DNA from: Acidobacteriota bacterium
GTDB taxonomy: Bacteria; Acidobacteriota; Terriglobia; Bryobacterales; Bryobacteraceae
Direction of reading: 5' to 3'
Length of the DNA: 52,820 bases
NCBI GenBank assembly: GCA_016201205.1
Contig: JACQDF010000178.1
Location: 1-52,820, forward strand
In this document: piece by piece, positions 1-8,844 of the stretch
How the letters are laid out: the number at the start of each line of letters is the position of its first letter
How positions within the stretch are numbered: the first letter of the stretch is position 1
Position numbers and translations under genes: made by a program
Notes under the pieces: model-generated
Databases searched by the model: none
Seen by the model: only the letters and a program-made list of their open reading frames with translations
Told to the model about the DNA's origin: nothing

Positions 1-366
1 AACGTCTTCCTGCGCGTCGTCTCCGAGGCCTCGCGGTTGCTGGTCAATGAGCCCTCCTACGGCGCCTGGGCCTGGGAGATTCACCACAGCACCAAGAAAG
101 ACGCGCCCTCCGGGACGCTCGACCAGCTTGTCGGCCGCATGCGAGAGGCGGGCTACGCGCGCCCCATCGATGTCTCCTCGAACCGCGCCGGCGCGCACCC
201 CGGCACGCACGAGATTGGCTTCGATTCCGCCGCTGACACCATCACGCTGCGCCACAGCGCCCGCAGCCGGGAAGGCTTCGCCCGCGGGGCGCTCACGGCA
301 GCCCGGTGGCTGGTGGAAGGCGACCGCAAAGGATTCTTCGAATTCGCGGAAGTGCTCTTTCAGTAA
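1..366 (+). CDS. dapB: 4-hydroxy-tetrahydrodipicolinate reductase, C-terminal part
   Basis: This is the last 121 codons of DapB, the cytoplasmic NAD(P)H-dependent enzyme of lysine and diaminopimelate synthesis. The reading frame is open from base 1, so the N-terminal Rossmann domain lies outside the window. The C-terminal domain signature is clear: the segment IHHSTKKDAPSGT carries the paired histidines, the lysine and the DAPSGT loop that bind substrate. The later LRHSARSREGFARGAL stretch and the final hydrophobic helix are also typical of the family. The gene converges on the Nudix gene, with only about 20 bases between the two stop codons. Recognition is by motif and is strong. Confidence 0.93.
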   Translation, partial: NVFLRVVSEASRLLVNEPSYGAWAWEIHHSTKKDAPSGTLDQLVGRMREAGYARPIDVSSNRAGAHPGTHEIGFDSAADTITLRHSARSREGFARGALTAARWLVEGDRKGFFEFAEVLFQ

Positions 367-385
367 CTGGGCCGGCGCGGGAGTG

Positions 386-916
386 TCATTCCTCCGGCAG
401 CGTCTCCGCCCCGATCCACTGGCACACCACACGATAGGTGAATCCCCACAGTGGAACGCCATTCAGATCGATCCCCGGAAAGCGGCGACCGGCCGGCAAG
501 CCAGGCACGGACTGGATGCGGTGCAAAGACGGATCCCGCAACAAGCGAACGGGGGCCCACAGCGCCTCGACGGCTTCTTTGAGATCCAGGTGTATGGCCA
601 GCGGCTCATGCACCGCAAAGACAAACGGCGCCACCAGCACGAACCGCCCGACCCGGCGTCCCGCCCAGGCATGCGGAAGCGCCTGCGTCAGATCGGCGCG
701 GGTCAGATGCACATCGCATTCCTCGGCCAACTCGCGCAGCGCCGTGTCCAGCAGGTCCCGGTCCTGCCGGTCCCGGTGCCCGCCAGGAAACGACCACTGC
801 CCGGACCACGGGTCTTCGGCACGCAACGCCCGCCGGATCAGCAGAATCGACTCTTCCGGCCCGCGCGTATGCACGATCGCCACCGCCGCGCCCGGCTCCT
901 GCTCTGCTGGCCCCAT
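386..916 (-). CDS. Nudix hydrolase, CoA-diphosphatase-like (NudL/NUDT7 type)
   Basis: This is a 176-residue cytoplasmic Nudix protein. Residues 43-68 form the Nudix box: FPGG, then G46-x5-D52-x8-R61-E62 and E65-E66. The spacing is one residue longer than the classical G-x5-E-x7-RE, and aspartate stands at the first acidic position. That variant is known from the CoA-pyrophosphatase branch (NudL/YeaB, NUDT7). The likely reaction is hydrolysis of CoA or an acyl-CoA to phosphopantetheine and 3',5'-ADP, but the substrate is inferred. The gene follows the Oar-like receptor on the same strand after about 46 bases and may be the last gene of the sigma operon. Confidence 0.75.
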   Translation of the reverse strand: MGPAEQEPGAAVAIVHTRGPEESILLIRRALRAEDPWSGQWSFPGGHRDRQDRDLLDTALRELAEECDVHLTRADLTQALPHAWAGRRVGRFVLVAPFVFAVHEPLAIHLDLKEAVEALWAPVRLLRDPSLHRIQSVPGLPAGRRFPGIDLNGVPLWGFTYRVVCQWIGAETLPEE

Positions 917-962
917 CAGTTCTCATTCTCGGACAAAAACTTTGATCCCTGCCGCCGTCGCA

Positions 963-3900
963 TCAAAAGCGGTAACGCAGCACGAGCTGAACCGATCGCG
1001 GCCCGCCGGTTTGCAGAACGGGCGTCAGGCCGCTGCCAGGACTGCCGGTGCCGAGCATCAGGTTCAGCATCGAGGGCGACTGGCCGAACAACGAGCTGGA
1101 CAGGAACCGGATGGGGTCGGCGAAGTTCGGATGATTGAGCAGATTGAAGGCCTCGATCCGGAAGTGAAGCGAACGGCGCTCCGAGCGCGGAAAGTCGCGT
1201 CGCAGGGCGAGATCGATCTGGGACATGCCGAATCCGCTGATCGAGTTGCGCCCCGTACTGCCTTGCAGCAGACCGGCCAGCGGGCGGAAGGCGGCGCGAT
1301 TCAAGACGCGGCCGCCGGGAGCGGAAACATCCGCGAGCCAAACAGGCTCGACGCCCACGCGCTCCGGCCGGAAGGCATTGGCAAGGTTCAAGCCCATGGT
1401 GTGCTCGGCGCTCAGAACCGTGATCGGGAATCCGGAGCGGGCGCGGGCGATGCCGTCCAGGCTCCACGAGCTGAGCAGTGCAGACCACTTGGATGCCCGG
1501 AGCGGCCGGGGCGCCTGGACGGTGAAGCCCGCTGAGAAGGACTGCCGGGCGTCGAAATCGGAGGCGCCGCGATCCGAGCGCGCAGTCAATCCGGAGCCGG
1601 CCCAGTAAAGAGCGGCATCCGAAGAACTGTTGTCGATCGAGTGGGCCCAGGAATAGGAGGCCAGCGCTTGCCAGCGCTCGCCAAAGCGGCGGCGGTACTG
1701 AATCTGGAGGCCATGGTAGCCGGACAGGCCGTGGTTGGTCGCCAGCGCCAATTGGAATCGCTCGTCCCCCGGCGGGCCGCCGATTTCGCGGCGAAGCAGA
1801 TTCGCGCCCGAAGACCCGACGTAGCCCGCGGAGAACACCTCCCTGCCGGCAAACGCATGCTCGAGCGTCACACTCCACTGCCTGACACCCGGCATTTGCA
1901 ATCCGGGAGCAAAGCCATAGCTGAGCAGCGTGGGGAAGGGGGCATTTCGAGGGGAATTGAATTGAGCCAGAGTGAACGGGCCGCGGTTCACCAGGTCCGC
2001 GCCCACACTCAGGCTCGAGTCAAAGTAGAGGCCGAATCCGCCGCGCAGCACCGTGTGGCCCGCCGAGAAGGGCCGCCAGGCGAGACCGGCGCGGGGTGCG
2101 AAGTTCCTGTACGAGGGCGGCCAGAGTTGCGTTTGCGAATCAAACAGGTACGCCGGCAGTGGATCGGCGCGGCCTTCGGAGAGATTCAGAGAAGGAGCGG
2201 GCGAGAATTCCCAACGCAATCCATAGCTGGCGGTGAGACGCGGATGAATGCGCCAGGTGTCCTGAGCAAAGGCGGAAATCTCCTCGAGCAGGCTGCTCGC
2301 ATCCAGCGCTCCGGAGGTGGCGATCCACATATTCCGGTTGGCGATGAGATCGGCGTAGCTGTCGGCAATCAGACTCAAGACAGGACTGCGGTCGTTGCGG
2401 GAAGGCGCAAGGCGGCGGTAATCGCCGCCGAAGCGCATCTGGTGGGCGCCGCGCGTCCAGGAAAGCGCGGGCAGCAGGTGCCATTGGGTCTGACGGCGGT
2501 CGCTTTCTCTCCCAAAGACAAGTTGTCCCACGCCCGCAACAGAGAAGCGGTACAGGTAGTCACAGAGCCCCGTTTGTCGAAGCAGGAACGCCGGTACGGC
2601 TTCCAGTTGGCAGGAAGCGAGAGCCGGCAAGCCCGCGGGACGCCATAGAGACGCGGCGCTGGCCAGCGAGTAACCGCCGCGCACATCGGCCACCAAAGCG
2701 GGCCGAATGCGGAGATTGGCGCCCAGCGTGACACCGCGGGAGGAAATCTCCAGTTCATTGATCTGCGAACTTCCGAACTCGTTGGCCGACGGCGCCTCAT
2801 GGTAGCGCCCGAAGAGGGTGAGCCGATCGGTGAGGGCATGGTCGATGCGCACGCTGCCGGCGTCCAGCTTGGAAGGACGCTGGTTCCGGCCTGTCCACTC
2901 GGCCAGATCCTGCTCGAGCGGCCCTCCGTTGGGCAGAGGAAACAGGTTCAGGAACGTGCGCGCCCATTCCGGCGCGCTCTCCCTGCCCTCTCGAGTCGGG
3001 ACAGCGGAGCGCCAGGCGAAAGGCTGCCTCAAGCGCAGGCCTTCATAGGAAAGAAAGAAAAATGTGCGATTCCGCTTCACCGGCCCGCCCAGCGATGCGC
3101 CGAAGTCGTGCATGCGCATCGGCGCACGATCGAGGCCCGCGCGATTGGCGAACCAGTCATTGGCATCGAGCCGCTCGTGCCGGAAGTAGTAGGAGAGCGA
3201 GCCGTGCACGTCATTGGATCCGGCCCGGCTGCTTAGCGTGACTTGCGCTCCGGGCAGCCTCCCGAATTCCGGGGCCGGCGTTGCGGTCTGCACGCGGAAC
3301 TCGTCCAGCGCTTCCAGAGAGATCATGCCATGCATACTGCCGAGCGCGGTCAGGCCCGGCAGGGACCCTCCCTGGACGGCAGCGGCCGAGCCGCCGCCGC
3401 CGACGCCGCTGTTGACGCTGACCCCGTCCACGGTGAAGGAATGGGTGTTGGGCCGCTGGCCGCTGGCGGTGAACTGGCCTGCTTCCCCGCGGGTGGCTGG
3501 AGTAATCAAGGCGCCGGGCGCCAATTCCAGCAGGCTGAGCAACCCGCGGCCATTCAGGGGCAAGCGTTCGATGCGGTCCCGGAGGATGAGCGTCGCCACC
3601 GAGGCGTCCTCTGTATTCAGCAACGCCGGCGCTCCTTCCACGGTCACGGTCTCCTGCATGCTCCCCAGCGACAGGGAGAAATCGACTCGTGCGGGTTGGC
3701 CCACGTCAAGCTTGACGCCAAAGCGGATCGTGGTGCGGAATCCATCCTTGCGCACGGTCACCTTGTAGACGCCCGGATGCAGAGAGGCCACCACATAGCC
3801 GCCGTCGGACTGCGATTCGGTTACTCTGCGAAAGCCTGTTTCTTCGTTCACCACGCTGACCCAGGCTCCGCTGACAGCGGCGTCGGTAGGGTCGCGAATC

Positions 3901-3980
3901 CATCCGGACAGATCCGTGAACTGCTGGGCCGATACAAGAGCGGAACTGGCTAACGCGTACAGGAGAAGGCCATACTTCAT
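963..3980 (-). CDS. Oar-like TonB-dependent outer-membrane receptor
   Basis: This is a 1005-residue outer-membrane protein. Residues 1-19 are a signal peptide. Residues about 25-115 form a carboxypeptidase-regulatory-like beta-sandwich (GWIRDPTDAAVSGAWVSV, then a DGGYVVASLHPGVYKV stretch). A plug-like region follows with LPLNGRGLLSLLELAPGA and a TVDGVSVN motif, and the rest is a long barrel ending in the aromatic tail LRYRF. Such proteins are abundant in Acidobacteriota and are thought to import or bind large ligands; the ligand here is unknown. The start codon overlaps the anti-sigma stop by 4 bases (ATGA), which implies translational coupling to the sigma/anti-sigma pair upstream. Confidence 0.88.
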   Translation of the reverse strand: MKYGLLLYALASSALVSAQQFTDLSGWIRDPTDAAVSGAWVSVVNEETGFRRVTESQSDGGYVVASLHPGVYKVTVRKDGFRTTIRFGVKLDVGQPARVDFSLSLGSMQETVTVEGAPALLNTEDASVATLILRDRIERLPLNGRGLLSLLELAPGALITPATRGEAGQFTASGQRPNTHSFTVDGVSVNSGVGGGGSAAAVQGGSLPGLTALGSMHGMISLEALDEFRVQTATPAPEFGRLPGAQVTLSSRAGSNDVHGSLSYYFRHERLDANDWFANRAGLDRAPMRMHDFGASLGGPVKRNRTFFFLSYEGLRLRQPFAWRSAVPTREGRESAPEWARTFLNLFPLPNGGPLEQDLAEWTGRNQRPSKLDAGSVRIDHALTDRLTLFGRYHEAPSANEFGSSQINELEISSRGVTLGANLRIRPALVADVRGGYSLASAASLWRPAGLPALASCQLEAVPAFLLRQTGLCDYLYRFSVAGVGQLVFGRESDRRQTQWHLLPALSWTRGAHQMRFGGDYRRLAPSRNDRSPVLSLIADSYADLIANRNMWIATSGALDASSLLEEISAFAQDTWRIHPRLTASYGLRWEFSPAPSLNLSEGRADPLPAYLFDSQTQLWPPSYRNFAPRAGLAWRPFSAGHTVLRGGFGLYFDSSLSVGADLVNRGPFTLAQFNSPRNAPFPTLLSYGFAPGLQMPGVRQWSVTLEHAFAGREVFSAGYVGSSGANLLRREIGGPPGDERFQLALATNHGLSGYHGLQIQYRRRFGERWQALASYSWAHSIDNSSSDAALYWAGSGLTARSDRGASDFDARQSFSAGFTVQAPRPLRASKWSALLSSWSLDGIARARSGFPITVLSAEHTMGLNLANAFRPERVGVEPVWLADVSAPGGRVLNRAAFRPLAGLLQGSTGRNSISGFGMSQIDLALRRDFPRSERRSLHFRIEAFNLLNHPNFADPIRFLSSSLFGQSPSMLNLMLGTGSPGSGLTPVLQTGGPRSVQLVLRYRF

Positions 3981-5671
3981 CGATCATCACCCGCCGGCGA
4001 CGCGGCGGTGAAATCCCGATAGGCTTCGGCGCTGGCGCGAAGTTGCGTCAGGTGATTCAAGAGCTGAGAGGGGAGCGCTTCCACCGGTACTTCACTCGCC
4101 GCTCCCCCCAGCATAACAGCGAGCAGTCTTTCGGTGCGGCGCGCTTGCGGGAAGAGTTCCTGCGTGGCGGCCTGCCATGTGCCGGAGAACGCCGCCGGAC
4201 TGGCTGCGGCTCCCGGCTCTTCGGCGACAGCAGCCAGCACCGGCTTCATCCGGGCTTCGATGCTCTGCGCTTTGATCGAGATGGCTTGGGCGTGATCGAG
4301 GCGCAAGCGCTGGAGCAAGAGGCGGTCCGGCGGAAGCATCTGCCGCTCGACATCGGCGGTGAAGTGGTCGGCCAGGCGATTCAGCGCATGTACGTGCGCC
4401 ATCAGGGAATCGCTCAGATCCAGCGCCTGGTCGGCGAATTGATCGAAAGACGCCCGCCCTCCCAATTGCTTCTCCAATTGCTCCTGAAGTCGCAGCACAC
4501 CGGGCTGTACGGGATCCGATCGAATGCTTCGGCCGCCGACGGGCGGAGCAGCGCCGGCGGAGGGGTCGGCGAACTGAATCTGCACCTGCGGCAGCACGGC
4601 CAGTTCCTGGCGGATTGACTGCTGTCGCCGCGGGGCGAGGCCTACGGCGGAAACCAGGATCTGGCTCCCGGTGCGCTTCACTTCAATCGGCTCACCCAGA
4701 TCCGCGCCCAACCGGCGCAGGGCGGCGAACACGCGAAGCTCGTCGCTGGCGGTCGCGGCCGGAATCACCTTCTCCGGCGTTCGAGCGGTTTCGACGGCCG
4801 CCGGTGGTTTGGCCGCTGCTTCCGGCGCCGCGGCAGCCCGAAACGGCTCGTCCGGCAGCTCGCTGATCTCGACCAACCCCAGGCTGCCAAACTCGAGCCG
4901 TGCTTCCACGGCGCGCAGATCGCGCATCCGCAGCGCGAGCATCGCTTCGTGAAGCTCGCCGGATTCGGCCGCTGTGCGAATCTCATAACGGTTGTTCTCA
5001 GGCGACCGGTTGTCGAAGACGGTGACGACCGAATCGCGCCTGGCAGGAAGCTGACTACGCCATGCCGCAAACGACTTTGCGCTCAGCGGATCGTCCCAAT
5101 CGTAGCGGGCGGAGCGAAACGAAGTCTCGATCTCCCTCTCGGCTGCCGTCGCCGTGGAAGCGCCGGCGATGCGAGTGATCCGTCTTGTGCTCGTTCGAAT
5201 CTGAATGCGGCGCGGCGTCTGCGGATGGCTTTCCGAGGCCAGCGCCGCCTTCCGAAGGAGCTCGGCGGCCTGGACCGACGGCGTGTGCCGGAGCTCGGAG
5301 ACGATCACCGCGATCAACACAATCGTCGTCGCCACGGCCGCCCAGCGGCGCGGGCTGCGAAGCAAGACGCCGAGCGAATCCGCCAGCCGCTCCAACAAAG
5401 ACGGGCTCCCTAGTGTGGCATCCACTTCAGTGAGCCTTCCGCGGATGTCACACCAGGGAGCCGGTGGAGGGGGAAACAGATTCGCAAGGACAGACTTGCG
5501 GTAACGGACGCATTCGTTGATGGTTTGTTCAACCTCTTCCAGCTCCGCGCGGCATTGCCAGCAGGCGGACAGATGAACGCGGATCTGTTCGCTTTCGCGC
5601 GAAGACAATTCGCCATCCGCATAGCGGAGCAGTTGCTCGCCGGCCGGGTGAGGAAGCGGGAGCTTACTCAT
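3977..5671 (-). CDS. Large membrane-anchored zinc-finger anti-sigma factor
   Basis: This 564-residue protein is unusually long for an anti-sigma factor. The N-terminal cytoplasmic part carries the ZAS zinc-binding motif H33-x3-C37-x2-C40, which normally sits on the sigma factor. One transmembrane helix lies at about residues 108-127. About 430 residues remain outside the cytoplasmic membrane, including a YDWDDPLSAKSFAAW segment, an Ala/Pro-rich linker and a helical C-terminal third. The gene overlaps the ECF sigma gene upstream and the receptor gene downstream by 4 bases each. The likely role is to hold the sigma factor inactive until the periplasmic domain senses a signal, perhaps from the receptor encoded next. 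The sensing role is inference. Confidence 0.82.
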   Translation of the reverse strand: MSKLPLPHPAGEQLLRYADGELSSRESEQIRVHLSACWQCRAELEEVEQTINECVRYRKSVLANLFPPPPAPWCDIRGRLTEVDATLGSPSLLERLADSLGVLLRSPRRWAAVATTIVLIAVIVSELRHTPSVQAAELLRKAALASESHPQTPRRIQIRTSTRRITRIAGASTATAAEREIETSFRSARYDWDDPLSAKSFAAWRSQLPARRDSVVTVFDNRSPENNRYEIRTAAESGELHEAMLALRMRDLRAVEARLEFGSLGLVEISELPDEPFRAAAAPEAAAKPPAAVETARTPEKVIPAATASDELRVFAALRRLGADLGEPIEVKRTGSQILVSAVGLAPRRQQSIRQELAVLPQVQIQFADPSAGAAPPVGGRSIRSDPVQPGVLRLQEQLEKQLGGRASFDQFADQALDLSDSLMAHVHALNRLADHFTADVERQMLPPDRLLLQRLRLDHAQAISIKAQSIEARMKPVLAAVAEEPGAAASPAAFSGTWQAATQELFPQARRTERLLAVMLGGAASEVPVEALPSQLLNHLTQLRASAEAYRDFTAASPAGDDR

Positions 5672-6156
5672 AACTGAACTTTCCTGAGGCGCGCAATCGC
5701 GCGGCGCAGAAACTCGCTGACCGCCGACGCGCTGATGCCGAGAACCTGTGCGATCTCCGGATACCGCAGTCCTTCCAGCCGCAGGAACAGACAGCGCCGC
5801 TGCTGCTCGGAGAGGCCTTCGATCGCGCGGTGGAAACGCAGTGTGCGCTCGTGCTCGAGAAGGCTGGCCTCAGGGTCGTTTTCCCGCGCCGCCAGCCTGG
5901 CCTCGAGGCCGGCAGGAAAGGGCAGAAAACTCTCGCGCTCGCGGATCTTGAGACCGAGATTATGCGCCACCCGGAAGATCCAGGCCCGCGGGTTGCGAAT
6001 CTCCTCATTCTTCTTGAGCGCGACATAAAGCCGCAGAAAAACCTCCTGCACCGCCTCCTGCGCTTGCGGGGGATGCAAACCGAGAGTCATTAGATAACGG
6101 TAGACATCGTCCCGCGTTTCTTCGAACAGTTGCGCCACCTGGTCGTCGAACGGCAT
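5668..6156 (-). CDS. ECF-type RNA polymerase sigma factor
   Basis: This 162-residue sigma-70 family protein has only the two ECF regions. Region 2 occupies the N-terminal half (DDVYRYLMTLGLHPPQAQEA, then NPRAWIFRVAHN, the usual end of region 2). Region 4 is a helix-turn-helix near residues 115-158 (LSEQQRRCLFLRL, then YPEIAQVLGISASAVSEFL). It is the first gene of an operon with its anti-sigma factor and an Oar-like receptor, joined by 4-base overlaps. The divergent intergenic region upstream contains an inverted repeat that could be an autoregulatory promoter. The target regulon cannot be told from sequence. Confidence 0.9.
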   Translation of the reverse strand: MPFDDQVAQLFEETRDDVYRYLMTLGLHPPQAQEAVQEVFLRLYVALKKNEEIRNPRAWIFRVAHNLGLKIRERESFLPFPAGLEARLAARENDPEASLLEHERTLRFHRAIEGLSEQQRRCLFLRLEGLRYPEIAQVLGISASAVSEFLRRAIARLRKVQL

Positions 6157-6212
6157 CGAGCGCGCCTGTTCCCGTCTCTCTATTTCCTAAAGACCCGTGA
6201 AGGGGCCCGTTC

Positions 6213-6267
6213 CACTACACCCGTGGGAATTTTCCTTGTGGAAACTTTTTCCAGCACAAGTGTAGTG
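6213..6267. promoter_or_regulatory. Inverted repeat between divergent sigma and glycosyltransferase genes
   Basis: The octamer CACTACAC at 6213-6220 recurs as its exact reverse complement at 6260-6267. Each GTGTAGTG copy points toward one of the two divergent genes and is followed by RAA. A GGAAA tract lies 15 or 20 bases upstream of each copy on its own strand. ECF promoters often have a GGAAC-like -35 element, so this could be a pair of divergent ECF promoters or a repressor site. The assignment is inference; only the repeat is directly seen. Confidence 0.45.
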
Positions 6268-6309
6268 AAAAAGGGGAGTTGGACGGTCTTTGATGCGGCG
6301 CACAAAGGA

Positions 6310-7323
6310 ATGTCCTCTTCGGTCACCGTTACCATTGTTACTTTCAACAGCCAGCGGCACATCGGTCCTTGCCTGAGAGCGGTCCTTGGACAATGCTACC
6401 GCCCCTTGGACGTGGTGGTAGTGGACAACGCCTCTCTGGACGGGACGCGGCTGGCGCTGGGCGAGTTTGGCAACCGCATTCGGCTGATTCAAAACGATCG
6501 CAACATCGGCTTTGCGGCTGCCCAGAACCAGGCGATCGCCGCCGCCACCAGCGACTGGGTGCTGGCTTTGAACCCGGACGTTCTGTTGTTGCCGGGCTTT
6601 GTCGAAACGCTGGTGGCCGCCGGCCAGATGGAAGCCGGGATCGGCTCGGTGTGTGGGAAGCTGTCGCGCATCGGCCCCGATTTTACGCTTCCAGCCGAGG
6701 GCCTGATCGACTCCGCCGGTATCTATTTCACGCCCAATCTGCGCCACTTCGACCGCGGGTGTCAGGAGCCCGATGATGGGCGGTACGGGCGCACCGAATA
6801 CGTCTTCGGGGCCAGCGCGGCAGCGGCGTTGTACCGGCGATCCATGATTGAAGACGTGTCCCTGGAGGACGGCTTCTTCGATCCGGACTTTTTCGCCTAC
6901 CGCGAGGATGCCGACGTTGCCTGGCGCGCTCAACTGTTGGGGTGGAGCTGTTTGTATGTGCCCGAGGCGGCCGGATATCACGTTCGCCGGGTGATGCCGG
7001 GCAACCGGCGCAGGGTGCCGGCGGTGCTGAACATGCACTCGGTGAAGAACCGGTTCCTGATGCGCATCAACAACATGACCGGCGGGCTGTACCGGCGGAA
7101 CTGGCTCTCGATCACGGCCCGCGATCTGCTCATTGCGGGCGGATGCCTGTTCTATGAGCCGAGTTCGCTGCCTGCGTTCTGGCACGTCGCCCGAAGCCTT
7201 CCTCGGGCCCTCGGGAAGCGGTCGCAAATCATGCAGCGCAAGCGGGCGAGCGATGAGTACCTTGCGAGCTGGTTTCAGGCCGCGCCCGCGGCGCAGCCGG
7301 CGCCGGAGTTCGCCTTGCGGTGA
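6310..7323 (+). CDS. Family 2 glycosyltransferase (rhamnosyltransferase-like)
   Basis: This is a GT-A fold glycosyltransferase of about 337 residues. It opens with the nucleotide-binding strand SVTVTIVTFNSQRHIGPCL, followed by DVVVVDNASLDGT, NIGFAAAQNQAI and the acidic LALNPDV motif that stands for the DxD metal site. A later segment, DPDFFAYREDADVAWRAQ, carries the usual acceptor-side ED residues. Such enzymes add a sugar, often rhamnose, to cell-surface polysaccharide at the inner membrane. I chose the ATG at 6310 because homology begins there; the frame is open upstream to 6130 but that part is not glycosyltransferase-like and overlaps the sigma start. No other polysaccharide genes adjoin it. 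Confidence 0.85.
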   Translation: MSSSVTVTIVTFNSQRHIGPCLRAVLGQCYRPLDVVVVDNASLDGTRLALGEFGNRIRLIQNDRNIGFAAAQNQAIAAATSDWVLALNPDVLLLPGFVETLVAAGQMEAGIGSVCGKLSRIGPDFTLPAEGLIDSAGIYFTPNLRHFDRGCQEPDDGRYGRTEYVFGASAAAALYRRSMIEDVSLEDGFFDPDFFAYREDADVAWRAQLLGWSCLYVPEAAGYHVRRVMPGNRRRVPAVLNMHSVKNRFLMRINNMTGGLYRRNWLSITARDLLIAGGCLFYEPSSLPAFWHVARSLPRALGKRSQIMQRKRASDEYLASWFQAAPAAQPAPEFALR

Positions 7324-7329
7324 CACCTC

Positions 7330-7387
7330 CGCTTGCTCACGCGCGCGGCTCAGAAAGCGCTTCCGAGCCGCGACCGTCAGGGAGCGG
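7330..7387. repeat. REP-like palindromic repeat, copy A
   Basis: This is a 58-base imperfect palindrome between the convergent glycosyltransferase and thiC genes. The 5' part CGCTTGCTCACG pairs imperfectly with the 3' part CGTCAGGGAGCG, and an inner CGCGGCTC pairs exactly with GAGCCGCG. A second copy with the same flanks and a shorter loop lies at 16508-16559. The position between two stop codons fits a dispersed intergenic repeat that may also serve as a terminator. Confidence 0.75.
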
Positions 7388-7414
7388 TCGGCACACTTAT
7401 TTCGTGACAGGCCC

Positions 7415-8797
<1,383 letters not shown>

Positions 8798-8825
8798 CTA
8801 GCCTGATTATGGCACCGCGTGGAAA

Positions 8826-8844
8826 AGAGTGCCAATAGCACTCT
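8826..8844 (-). terminator. Intrinsic terminator after Oar-like receptor
   Basis: Read on the minus strand this is a 7-bp stem AGAGTGC / GCACTCT with a 5-base loop, followed by TTTTCC. It begins at the last base of the receptor stop codon and ends about 30 bases before the thiC start. It should separate the receptor transcript from thiC. Confidence 0.65.

Noticed and set aside
438..1535. Long plus-strand open frame over the Nudix and receptor genes
   Set aside because: Arg/Ser/Ala-rich composition and full overlap with two recognisable genes mark it as a shadow.
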